Origin: an uncultured Mucilaginibacter sp.
Lineage (GTDB): Bacteria; Bacteroidota; Bacteroidia; Sphingobacteriales; Sphingobacteriaceae
Direction: 5' to 3'
Length of the DNA stretch: 32,988 nt
NCBI GenBank assembly: GCA_903863845.1
Contig: CAIPDP010000051.1
Coordinates: forward strand, 1-32,988
Shown here one piece after another: positions 1 to 5,410 of this stretch. Position numbers and translations under genes: made by a program. How positions within the stretch are numbered: position 1 is the first letter of the stretch; each line of letters opens with the position of its first letter. The notes under the pieces are model-generated. The model did no database searches and was not told the DNA's origin. It worked only from the letters and a program-made list of their open reading frames with translations.

Positions 1-81
1 CAATCACTTAAAAACAGAAAACTTGCCTATGAAAAAATAAAATCACAGATCACTTGCACCCCCAAAATGGAAAACTTAGCT

Positions 82-897
82 TTACTTTAAACCCGAAACA
101 CTACACAAGCCTTGGTTCACTTTAGTTTGACGACGTACACCTTGTATAAGCAACAATAGTGTGGTAAATGCGAAATAAAAAAAACCTATTTCAGCCCAAC
201 TTATGCCCCATATCTTTGCAGCTTTACTAGACAGCACCGCATCGCAATTTGTTTTTGAGCCAGCAGTACAAATGTTTTTTACAAATTCATTGCTCTTATC
301 ATTCTCATATACAAGCAGTAGCACAGTCGTTATCAATCCCACGAATTTAATTGCTGCAATCACGATATAAGATGCACTCCAATTATTAAGCACATTTATT
401 ACGATCGCTGAAAAATACATTAAGATAGCTGTTAGAATAAGCATAAGACGCTTATTGGCGGCTCTGTTTTCTTTTCTCAACTGGGCTGCATAGTCGTCTT
501 CACCGCTTTCCGTTGTTGGCTCAGCAATTAAAGCGACATTCTTGAACCGACTGATAAAATCGGTCTTTTGCATTGATTTAGGTTTATTTTTATCATAGAT
601 AATGTCAACCGTATCACTATTCATTTGGGTGACTAAGACAAAATCGCTCCCAACCTTGGGCATTTGTAGATAAGCTATAAATGGTACGCTTAATTGTTCA
701 ATTTCGTGATTGGAAACGGTATATGCAGCATTTGGGATACTAAAGCGGCTGAATGTATCGCTTAGACTTAACAAACTTGGATAATAAGGATTTTCTTCAA
801 GAACAGATTGCAATGTTGTTTTAGTTACAGTAACCCTCAATAACTTCGTATAAGCATATGCAACATTTTTAATATGTGAATTAAAGGTTTCGGCCAT
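82..897 (-). CDS. C39-like / vitamin K epoxide reductase (VKOR) membrane protein, C-terminally truncated
   Basis: The 271-residue product has two parts. Residues 1 to about 130 look like the degenerate C39-peptidase-type domain that Bacteroidota fuse to VKOR; the segment KTTLQSVLEENPYYPSLLSL has no cysteine where an active C39 peptidase would have one. From about residue 148 there are hydrophobic helices, then a loop with the cysteine pair C...TNCDAVLSSKAAK followed by WAEIGFFYF, typical of the first half of a VKOR domain that passes disulfides in the periplasm. In the family this is followed by further helices with a CxxC motif and often a thioredoxin-like domain. Here the frame runs into QGVRRQTKVNQGLCSVSGLK and stops, so the CxxC and everything after it are missing. 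I found no continuation in the other frames of bases 1-81. It is probably a 3'-truncated, non-functional remnant, though a separate role cannot be excluded. Confidence 0.7.
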   Translation of the reverse strand: MAETFNSHIKNVAYAYTKLLRVTVTKTTLQSVLEENPYYPSLLSLSDTFSRFSIPNAAYTVSNHEIEQLSVPFIAYLQMPKVGSDFVLVTQMNSDTVDIIYDKNKPKSMQKTDFISRFKNVALIAEPTTESGEDDYAAQLRKENRAANKRLMLILTAILMYFSAIVINVLNNWSASYIVIAAIKFVGLITTVLLLVYENDKSNEFVKNICTAGSKTNCDAVLSSKAAKIWGISWAEIGFFYFAFTTLLLLIQGVRRQTKVNQGLCSVSGLK

Positions 898-1335
898 AAA
901 AGGTAATTAGGTTTTATAATTGATAATAGCCAAGATACGTTGGATTAATATTTGATATTTAACCATCAAGAAATAATATTTTGTTCAAAAGGCTTATATA
1001 CAAACGCTTACTGCGGACAGCCCTAATTTTATTGTTTTTAACGTCAATGTCCGTTATTTTTTATTTAACTTTTTCTCATTGGGCAATCAATATTTTTCCC
1101 TTTTATTAAACTATCAAAGTATAAAAACGAATAGCGTAAATCAGTTGGCTTTATATGCCTAGCCACGTAAATTGCTATTTGAGTAGTATCCGGTAAAATC
1201 ATAAGATTTAATAACAAGAGGTTAAATATTGCTTATCAATAAATAGAACATACTTTCAAATCTTGTTGAATACTTAACCAAACGCTTTTTCTAAAAATAG
1301 AATCGGATTCGCTAGCGAGCAACTACAAATTCTTG
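898..1335. other. AT-rich intergenic stretch without a recognisable gene
   Basis: No reading frame of convincing length or composition is visible on either strand. Near the right end are a small palindrome tcgctagcga (about 1307-1316) and a weak hairpin ctacaa/ttgtag just beyond the 3' end of the tRNA relic that starts at 1336. The hairpin may be the remains of that relic's transcription terminator. The stretch probably holds the promoter of the VKOR-like gene, but I cannot point to it. Confidence 0.5.
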
Positions 1336-1414
1336 TAGCGGGGAGCAGGATCGAACTGCCGTCCGCCTAAGGCGGATATGAATCCTACGCTCTAAACATC
1401 TAAGCTACCAAATT
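1336..1414 (-). pseudogene. tRNA-Met relic A with palindrome insertion
   Basis: On the minus strand the 3' half is intact and matches the functional tRNA-Met at 4965-5038: the T-arm plus the acceptor strand CCCCGCT and discriminator A (1336-1343). The anticodon loop TTCATA is also kept. The 3' side of the anticodon arm and the variable loop are replaced by the palindrome TCCGCCTTAGGCGGA. The 5' acceptor strand is lost: where GGCGGGG should stand the sequence reads AATTTGG, so no acceptor stem can form. The D-arm region is mutated and contains the stop codon of the neighbouring GIY-YIG gene (1392-1394). It cannot be a working tRNA. Confidence 0.8.
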
Positions 1415-1620
1415 TCACTTTGATGATATCCCAAATATATGCTCGTCCTTTTCCACCTTTCAACTGCTTTTCGCGAATAATGGCTTCTGTTTTCGTTTTA
1501 TATTCCTCAATGAAAAGGATGGACCATGGCCGGAATTTTAATGTGTAGCCATTGGTGCCTAATTCGTTATGTGAAAGGATACGATTCTCGAGATCGGATG
1601 TGTAGCCGATATAAATTTTT
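1392..1620 (-). pseudogene. GIY-YIG nuclease family gene, C-terminal part (split by transposon)
   Basis: Minus-strand translation gives YIGYTSDLENRILSHNELG, then NGYTLKFRPW, EEYKTKTEAIIREKQLKGGK, and ends KVKFGSLDV before the TAG at 1392-1394. This is the YIG half and the rest of a small UvrC/YhbQ-type GIY-YIG domain, with the arginine of ENRI and the glutamate of REKQ at expected places. The N-terminal 15 codons lie at 4735-4780, beyond the transposon. Dropping the element and one 8-base target copy rejoins them in frame to an 88-codon gene of normal size for this family. The last codons and the stop lie inside tRNA relic A. Bacteroidota have many such small GIY-YIG genes near RNA genes; their function is not established. 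Confidence 0.85.
1613..1620. repeat. Target site duplication, left copy (AAATTTTT)
   Basis: The 8 bases AAATTTTT directly before the left inverted repeat recur directly after the right one at 4735-4742. Eight bases is the duplication length known for the IS1595 family. The duplication falls inside the GIY-YIG gene, and collapsing it restores that reading frame. Confidence 0.9.
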
Positions 1621-1643
1621 GGTAACTATATATCAGTTTACAC
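1621..1643 (+). repeat. Left terminal inverted repeat of the IS1595-family element
   Basis: GGTAACTATATATCAGTTTA and the next 3 bases match the reverse complement of 4712-4734 at 20 of 23 positions. The first 12 bases are identical; the differences fall at positions 13, 14 and 16. Confidence 0.9.
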
Positions 1644-1738
1644 TAAAATTTAGTTAATGTCTATTTGTGTTTCATTTTTGAACATTCGTAGGATACCAAA
1701 AATAGAAGTCATACTTTTGCGATTTTTTTTAATTATGA

Positions 1739-1767
1739 TTGATTATCAATGATTATTTATAAATTTG
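1739..1767 (+). promoter_or_regulatory. Putative Bacteroidota-type promoter for the passenger pair
   Basis: TTG at 1739-1741 is followed after 18 bases by TAAATTTG at 1760-1767, close to the Bacteroidota pattern TTG-N19-TAnnTTTG. It would start a transcript near 1774 with a leader of about 120 bases before the 70-aa gene. Downstream, the palindrome gttgtacaac at 1792-1801 could be an operator. Called from pattern only. Confidence 0.4.
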
Positions 1768-1895
1768 CCTAACATTTATATACATTTATACGTTGTACAA
1801 CCATTAATACAAAGTATAAGCGCTTTATAACGTATATATTAGTACTATTTTAGCATTTAATAATAGAATTTTAACTGATTAAATGTAAGAATGTC

Positions 1896-2108
1896 ATGGA
1901 AAAAATCAATCAATTCAACACGGATTTCTTGTTTTCAACTCCATCTTATTTAGAGGGGGCTGCGTCTGCTTTTAATTTGGCTGGCGGATTTTATAGCTAT
2001 AATGGGAGTGAAACAGAGGATGATGCTGATTGTAAAGCTATTACTAATGATTTTAACATGGTGGGGGATGATTTGAGAAACGCTATAAATTCAGTCGTTA
2101 AAAAATAA
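1896..2108 (+). CDS. Small passenger protein of unknown function (70 aa)
   Basis: I do not recognise a family. The product is acidic in the middle (segment SETEDDADCKAITNDF), has no clear membrane segment or signal peptide, and ends in KK. The segment EGAASAFNLAGGFYSYNGSE is rich in glycine, alanine and serine. It lies inside the transposon, 11 bases upstream of the DUF2335 gene on the same strand, so the two are probably cotranscribed. A small soluble protein next to a membrane protein could be a regulator or partner, but nothing in the sequence proves it. The start ATG at 1896 has no strong ribosome binding site, as is usual in this phylum. That it is a real gene rests on its tight spacing with the next gene and its protein-like composition. 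Confidence 0.6.
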   Translation: MEKINQFNTDFLFSTPSYLEGAASAFNLAGGFYSYNGSETEDDADCKAITNDFNMVGDDLRNAINSVVKK

Positions 2109-2119
2109 CCAGTCGCCCT

Positions 2120-2683
2120 ATGGCTGAAGAAGCTGTCCCTGAACCTGAAAATAAACCCGACATAAACCTAAAAAAGGTCGAAGCGGCGGTAATCAAAGAG
2201 CATCCTAAGGTATTTCAAAACATTCCCAAAGGTCAGAGGGAAGAAATACTTCGCGCCGTTTTTAGTATAACTAAAATACATAGCGGTCCTTTGCCCCCAT
2301 TGGAGTTAATAGAGGGCTATGAAAATTTACATCCCGGAAGTGCAAAGTTAATATTTGAAATATTTGAAAAACAATCCCTTCATAGAATAAAGTTGGAGGA
2401 CACTGTAGTTACAGCCCAACAACGCCAAAGTGGTAGAGGACAAAATTACGCATTAATAGTAGCCCTCTCTTTTCTTGGTGTAGCCGGACTGTGCATATTA
2501 ATGGGACACGATGTTTCAGGTGGTGTTTTAGGCTCTGTAGACGTTTTGGGAATAGTCACAGTTTTTATTACTGGCAACGCGAAAAAATCGAACTCCTTAA
2601 AGCAAAAAGAATTACCCACGCCCAATCGGCAAAATAAGACTACTCAAAGAGGGTTAATACAAGAAAAGGCTAAAAGAAATTAA
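2120..2683 (+). CDS. DUF2335 domain membrane protein, transposon passenger
   Basis: The 187-residue product has a soluble N-terminal half with the segment SGPLPPLELIEGYENLHPGS followed by AKLIFEIFEKQSLHRIKLE. This matches the DUF2335 pattern (GPLPP, gyE, pGsAerI, hR.klE). Two hydrophobic stretches follow, roughly residues 112-127 (YALIVALSFLGVAGLCILMG) and 133-151 (VLGSVDVLGIVTVFITGN), then a basic tail rich in K, Q and N. DUF2335 proteins are small predicted membrane proteins seen often in prophages and mobile elements; their function is not known to me. It is the second gene of a probable two-gene unit in the transposon and converges on the P63C gene with 37 bases between their stop codons. 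No clear terminator is visible in that gap. Confidence 0.75.
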   Translation: MAEEAVPEPENKPDINLKKVEAAVIKEHPKVFQNIPKGQREEILRAVFSITKIHSGPLPPLELIEGYENLHPGSAKLIFEIFEKQSLHRIKLEDTVVTAQQRQSGRGQNYALIVALSFLGVAGLCILMGHDVSGGVLGSVDVLGIVTVFITGNAKKSNSLKQKELPTPNRQNKTTQRGLIQEKAKRN

Positions 2684-2720
2684 CTTTTATTTTCGGGCTT
2701 TAGAACTTTAGTTACTGCTA

Positions 2721-3701
2721 TTATTTTTTAGGATTGTAATTTAGTGCCGTTTTAAGTTTAGCATCGAAACCTGATAATGCTTTTTGTGGTTTATTAACTT
2801 CGTTATCTTTTGCCAACCTATCCAACTCATCATAACTAAACAAAGTTTTTTGCCCGTATTTTTCATTAATATAAAATTTGAACTTATCCTTTGTATCTGA
2901 TATGGATGCAAAAGCCTCAACGGTATTAATGACCTTTTTTAATAACTCCCAGCCCTTTTCAGGTGTTAATGATTGATGAAATTTAAATTTATAATTACCG
3001 GCATCCGTTTTAGGAGTTTTTTTCTTTAACTTATCTAATACGTAAGTCCCTGCTGGCATATTCAAGTAAACAAATCTATTCGTTATATGCCCTATAAACT
3101 GTGGTTTTCTCGCGATGTTTTGAGCCGTAAATGGAATATTCCACAATTTAAAAATCTCTTTATAAAATGATAAAGGGAATGTATCACGGCGCGGATTTAT
3201 CTCATCATCTATTATTTCTTTTAAAATATTTTGTAAAGCATCATTTTCGCGTTCATATTGATAACCTGTCGCTTCATCTATTAGGGCAATGATACCAACT
3301 TTCGCAACCGAGCGAACTATTATATCTGCAAATACAGCATATTGTTGTTGTATTTCATTCAAAACGCCCGCCCGATTTAAGTCAATTATGGCGTTGCAAA
3401 TATCTATTAATGTAGTTGCTTCATATCCGTTAGTAGCTGATTGTGAGCCACCTGCATCAGGTCTAATAAAAGGTATGAAATGTGAAACGCCCGCCACAAT
3501 TTCAGGTGAAAATCCATTTTTCTCCGTAACAAACCGTGTCAACATTTCACCGCTTCTTCCAGTATAGCCAATGGCTCTCTGCATACCACTCCGTGACAAT
3601 ACCCTTGTGCCGTCTTCTAAAACGTAACATGGTATTTCCAGGTTACCAAAGCGAAGCGGTGTTTTGTCCGATCCATAGATAGCTCTTAACATTTTACTCA
3701 T
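2721..3701 (-). CDS. P63C domain-containing protein, transposon passenger
   Basis: The 326-residue product begins with a region resembling other P63C proteins (LRFGNLEIPCYVLEDGTRVL, then RAIGYTGRSGEMLTRF). It carries the P63C core around residues 180-260: RRDTFPLSFYKEIFKLWNIP, KPQFIGHITNRFVYLNMPAG, VLDKLKKKTPKT, KFKFHQSLT. P63C is a domain known mainly from phage and mobile-element proteins, without an assigned biochemical role. The start ATG shares four bases (ATGA) with the transposase stop, so translation is probably coupled and the protein may act with the transposase or serve the element. There are no membrane segments. Residues after about 270 are lysine-rich and less conserved-looking. 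No frameshift is visible. Confidence 0.85.
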   Translation of the reverse strand: MSKMLRAIYGSDKTPLRFGNLEIPCYVLEDGTRVLSRSGMQRAIGYTGRSGEMLTRFVTEKNGFSPEIVAGVSHFIPFIRPDAGGSQSATNGYEATTLIDICNAIIDLNRAGVLNEIQQQYAVFADIIVRSVAKVGIIALIDEATGYQYERENDALQNILKEIIDDEINPRRDTFPLSFYKEIFKLWNIPFTAQNIARKPQFIGHITNRFVYLNMPAGTYVLDKLKKKTPKTDAGNYKFKFHQSLTPEKGWELLKKVINTVEAFASISDTKDKFKFYINEKYGQKTLFSYDELDRLAKDNEVNKPQKALSGFDAKLKTALNYNPKK

Positions 3702-4642
3702 TTTGTCAATTCATTATAGGTGATACGATTGGTGCAATTAGCTAACAGTAGGTTAAATCTAATCAAATCGGTTGATTTACGAGAGTTGTAACGAAATGAA
3801 AACTCATTGGCATATTTCTGTAAATGCTTAGTTGAAAGATAGTGATAAGTGCCTATAACCATGCGGTCAAATAGCGAGAAACAACCCTCGATACCGTTGG
3901 TATAATAATGACCCCTGCCATATTCTTTTTTGCTGTGATCTACAACACCATGATGCGCATACTCTTTACCTACCTTAACATAGGTATTGGCGGTATCTGT
4001 CATTAAAACAGACTCTGTATCTACATTAGCTTTTACTAAATCAGGAATAAAATCTGTTGGTTTAATGGCTTGCAACCGTAAGCGGCTATCGCGTTCTAAG
4101 TAGCCCATCATAACGGTTTTATTATTGTGACGGTCGGCTTTATTTTCGGTTATTACTTTGCGTTTCTTATTGCTCATGTTTTTGACCTTGCCGCCCAATA
4201 CCGTTTCGTCAACTTCGACAATTACACCTGACCCACCAAGTTTATTATCATTGTCAACCTCTGTTTCGACTTGTTCGATACCGAAGCAGTTACGGATGCG
4301 TTGTAACATGAACCATGCAGTCTTTTGAGTAACGTTTAAATCGCGTCCTAACTGGAGAGAAGAAATGCCTTTTTTGTGACCTGTTATAAGGAAAATAGCA
4401 ATAAACCAAGTCTGTAATTCAACTTTGGTATTATCGAATAGAGTAGCTGTGCGAACGTTAAAATATTTACCTGTATTTTTGCATTTGTAACCCCTTGCGG
4501 TAACGTATACTTTGCTTGTTTCATCGAACGGGCTAACAACGTCACCATTCCAGCGAAGTTGCTCTAAATGGCTTATACAAGTTTGTTCGTCAGGGAATGC
4601 CTTAATTAACTCTCTTATTGATTTAAACTCTATATTTATCAT
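3698..4642 (-). CDS. IS1595-family (ISXO2-like) transposase
   Basis: The 314-residue product cuts and rejoins DNA at the element's ends. The N-terminal region matches the family's zinc-ribbon/HTH part: YKCKNTGKYFNVRTATLFDN, then GISSLQLGRDLNVTQKTAWF and MLQRIRN. The first cysteine pair of the ribbon (CPxC in relatives) is missing, reading WNGDVVSPFDETSKVY, so the zinc site is incomplete. The DDE core follows: IVEVDETVLGGK with the first aspartate, VLMTDTANTY with the second, and YTNGIEGCFSLFDRMVIGTY with the acidic residue of the IEG segment, then HLQKYANEFSFRYNSR, all characteristic of IS1595. Length is normal for the family. It is the first gene of a minus-strand unit continuing into the P63C gene, and its putative promoter lies inside an inverted repeat at 4678-4717. 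Confidence 0.93.
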   Translation of the reverse strand: MINIEFKSIRELIKAFPDEQTCISHLEQLRWNGDVVSPFDETSKVYVTARGYKCKNTGKYFNVRTATLFDNTKVELQTWFIAIFLITGHKKGISSLQLGRDLNVTQKTAWFMLQRIRNCFGIEQVETEVDNDNKLGGSGVIVEVDETVLGGKVKNMSNKKRKVITENKADRHNNKTVMMGYLERDSRLRLQAIKPTDFIPDLVKANVDTESVLMTDTANTYVKVGKEYAHHGVVDHSKKEYGRGHYYTNGIEGCFSLFDRMVIGTYHYLSTKHLQKYANEFSFRYNSRKSTDLIRFNLLLANCTNRITYNELTK

Positions 4643-4677
4643 TGCGTTGTGAATTACAATGTAAATATAGAAGTTAA

Positions 4678-4717
4678 TTACACCAATTACAAATTTATTT
4701 TAAAATAATTGGTGTAA
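4678..4717 (-). promoter_or_regulatory. Operator-like inverted repeat around the transposase -7 box
   Basis: TTACACCAATTA (4678-4689) is repeated inverted as TAATTGGTGTAA (4706-4717): 12-base perfect arms separated by 16 bases. The spacer contains, on the minus strand, TAAATTTG (4690-4697), a Bacteroidota -7 box, placed about 50 bases before the transposase ATG. A protein bound to the two arms would cover the promoter, which suggests autoregulation or end recognition. No good -33 box is visible. Confidence 0.5.
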
Positions 4718-4734
4718 AGTAGTATATAGTTACC
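4712..4734 (-). repeat. Right terminal inverted repeat of the IS1595-family element
   Basis: On the minus strand it reads GGTAACTATATACTACTTTA and 3 further bases, 20 of 23 identical to the left end. It overlaps the right arm of the operator-like repeat, so binding of a regulator and of transposase could compete. Confidence 0.9.
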
Positions 4735-4742
4735 AAATTTTT
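4735..4742. repeat. Target site duplication, right copy (AAATTTTT)
   Basis: Identical to 1613-1620 on the other side of the element. The length of 8 bases fits IS1595-family insertion. Confidence 0.9.
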
Positions 4743-4780
4743 TTGTGTTTTTGGGAATAGAGGACGTAGACGGTGAACAT
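4735..4780 (-). pseudogene. GIY-YIG nuclease family gene, N-terminal 15 codons (split by transposon)
   Basis: From the ATG at 4780 the minus strand reads MFTVYVLYSQKHKKI, a typical GIY-YIG start in which VYVLYS is the first strand of the domain (the GIY position) and K/IYIGYT should follow. The following IYIGYT lies at 1600-1616 beyond the transposon. The gene begins 13 bases after the terminator hairpin (4793-4822) of the upstream tRNA relic B. Confidence 0.85.
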
Positions 4781-4792
4781 GAAAAGGAAAAG

Positions 4793-4822
4793 GAAAAAAA
4801 GTAAGGCCCCAATCAGGGGCCT
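4793..4822 (-). terminator. Rho-independent terminator downstream of tRNA relic B
   Basis: AGGCCCC (4804-4810) pairs with GGGGCCT (4816-4822) around a 5-base loop. On the minus strand the stem is followed after a few bases by a run of seven T (4794-4800). It still stands although relic B is dead, showing that relic B was once an independent tRNA unit. Confidence 0.8.
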
Positions 4823-4832
4823 ATTAGAAATG

Positions 4833-4908
4833 TAGCGGGGAGCAGGATCGAACTGCCGTCCGCCTAAGGCGGATATGAATCCTACGCTCTAATTCTAATT
4901 AAGGCACC
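4833..4908 (-). pseudogene. tRNA-Met relic B with palindrome insertion
   Basis: The minus strand keeps the discriminator and acceptor strand (4833-4840), the T-arm, the palindrome TCCGCCTTAGGCGGA and the anticodon region GTAGGATTCATATCC, identical to relic A over this span. Upstream of GAGCG the D-arm and 5' acceptor are replaced by GGTGCCTTAATTAGAATTA, which cannot pair with CCCCGCT. It has its own terminator (4793-4822). Confidence 0.8.
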
Positions 4909-4930
4909 AAATAATTCGGACAATTTTAAA

Positions 4931-4958
4931 CAAAAAATAGGCGCTAAAAGCGCCTATT
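4931..4958 (-). terminator. Rho-independent terminator of tRNA-Met
   Basis: The minus strand reads AATAGGCGCT, a 3-base loop, AGCGCCTATT, then a T run (4932-4937). It lies 6 bases after the 3' end of the intact tRNA-Met. Confidence 0.85.
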
Positions 4959-4964
4959 AAAAAG

Positions 4965-5038
4965 TAGCGGGGAGCAGGATCGAACTGCCGACCTTAGGGT
5001 TATGAATCCTACGCTCTAACCATCTGAGCTACCCCGCC
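4965..5038 (-). tRNA. tRNA-Met (anticodon CAT)
   Basis: The 74-base cloverleaf reads, on the minus strand, acceptor GGCGGGG/CCCCGCT with a G-U pair at the first position, D-arm GCTC..GAGC, anticodon loop TTCATAA in stem TAGGA/CCCTA (an A-C mismatch next to the loop), variable loop AGGTC, T-arm GGCAG/CTGCT, and discriminator A. CCA is not encoded. The fold and the D-loop fit elongator methionine tRNA. A CAT anticodon could in principle also be the lysidine-modified isoleucine tRNA, which sequence alone does not exclude. It is the only copy in the array without the palindrome insertion and the only one with all stems. A terminator follows at 4931-4958. Confidence 0.92.
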
Positions 5039-5200
5039 GTAATATTTTTATCTTCTTCAACTGCCGTCCGCCTCAGGCGGATATGAATCCTACGCTCTAA
5101 CCATCTGAGCTACCCCGCCGTAATATTTTTATCTTCTTCAACTGCCGTGCGCCTCAGGCGGATATGAATCCTACGCTTTAATTAGCTGAGCTACCCCGCC
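5039..5200 (-). repeat. Two 81-bp tandem units carrying tRNA-Met 5' halves (relics D and E)
   Basis: Units 5039-5119 and 5120-5200 are the same length and nearly identical. On the minus strand each has the tRNA 5' part (acceptor GGCGGGG, D-arm, anticodon region), the palindrome TCCGCCTGAGGCGGA (one arm base changed in the distal unit, 5140-5200), then CGGCAGTT, where the T-arm is cut off. The 20-base leader GAAGAAGATAAAAATATTAC precedes the next copy. The same leader stands directly before the intact tRNA-Met, so it likely belongs to the tRNA promoter/leader. Neither unit has a T-arm or 3' acceptor strand, so neither is a functional tRNA. Confidence 0.85.
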
Positions 5201-5410
5201 GTAATATTTTTTATCGTGTGTTGTTTAATAATTTCTGACAAATACTGCCCTGAAGTCTCTCAAACAACGTTCTGGGTTTCAGTACTCATATACAGAGCTA
5301 AATAAAGGGCCCGTCACTAAAAAACAGTTTGCAAATATAGCAGAAATTCATTTTCTTTAGAAAAAATGTGAAGATTTGGCCTTGAGCGATCAGAACTGAC
5401 GTGACCCCCT

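Larger units (their letters stand above)
1621..4734. mobile_element. IS1595-family transposon with passenger genes (3114 bp)
   Basis: The element starts GGTAACTATATATCAG at 1621 and ends with the inverted counterpart at 4734. Of the outer 23 bases 20 match between the ends, including the first 12 without a break. It is bounded by the 8-base duplication AAATTTTT. Inside, on the minus strand, are an IS1595-type DDE transposase (3698-4642) and a P63C-domain gene (2721-3701) overlapping it by 4 bases. On the plus strand, converging with them, are a 70-aa unknown protein (1896-2108) and a DUF2335 membrane protein (2120-2683). IS1595-family elements with passenger genes are known; this combination of passengers I do not recognise as described. 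The transposase frame is open and the ends are intact, so it may still be mobile. It looks more AT-rich than the chromosomal genes to its right. Confidence 0.9.

Noticed and set aside
1..81. Frameshifted continuation of the VKOR-like protein
   Set aside because: The three minus-strand frames give only short sequences (such as KAKFSILGVQVICDFIF) without a CxxC motif or membrane helix pattern.
5039..5200. Tandem repeats as a CRISPR array
   Set aside because: The repeated units are 81-bp tRNA-derived blocks with no unique spacers, and no cas genes are near.
5059..5200. Relics D and E as functional tRNAs
   Set aside because: Both lack the T-arm and the 3' acceptor strand; only leader, 5' acceptor, D-arm and anticodon region are present.
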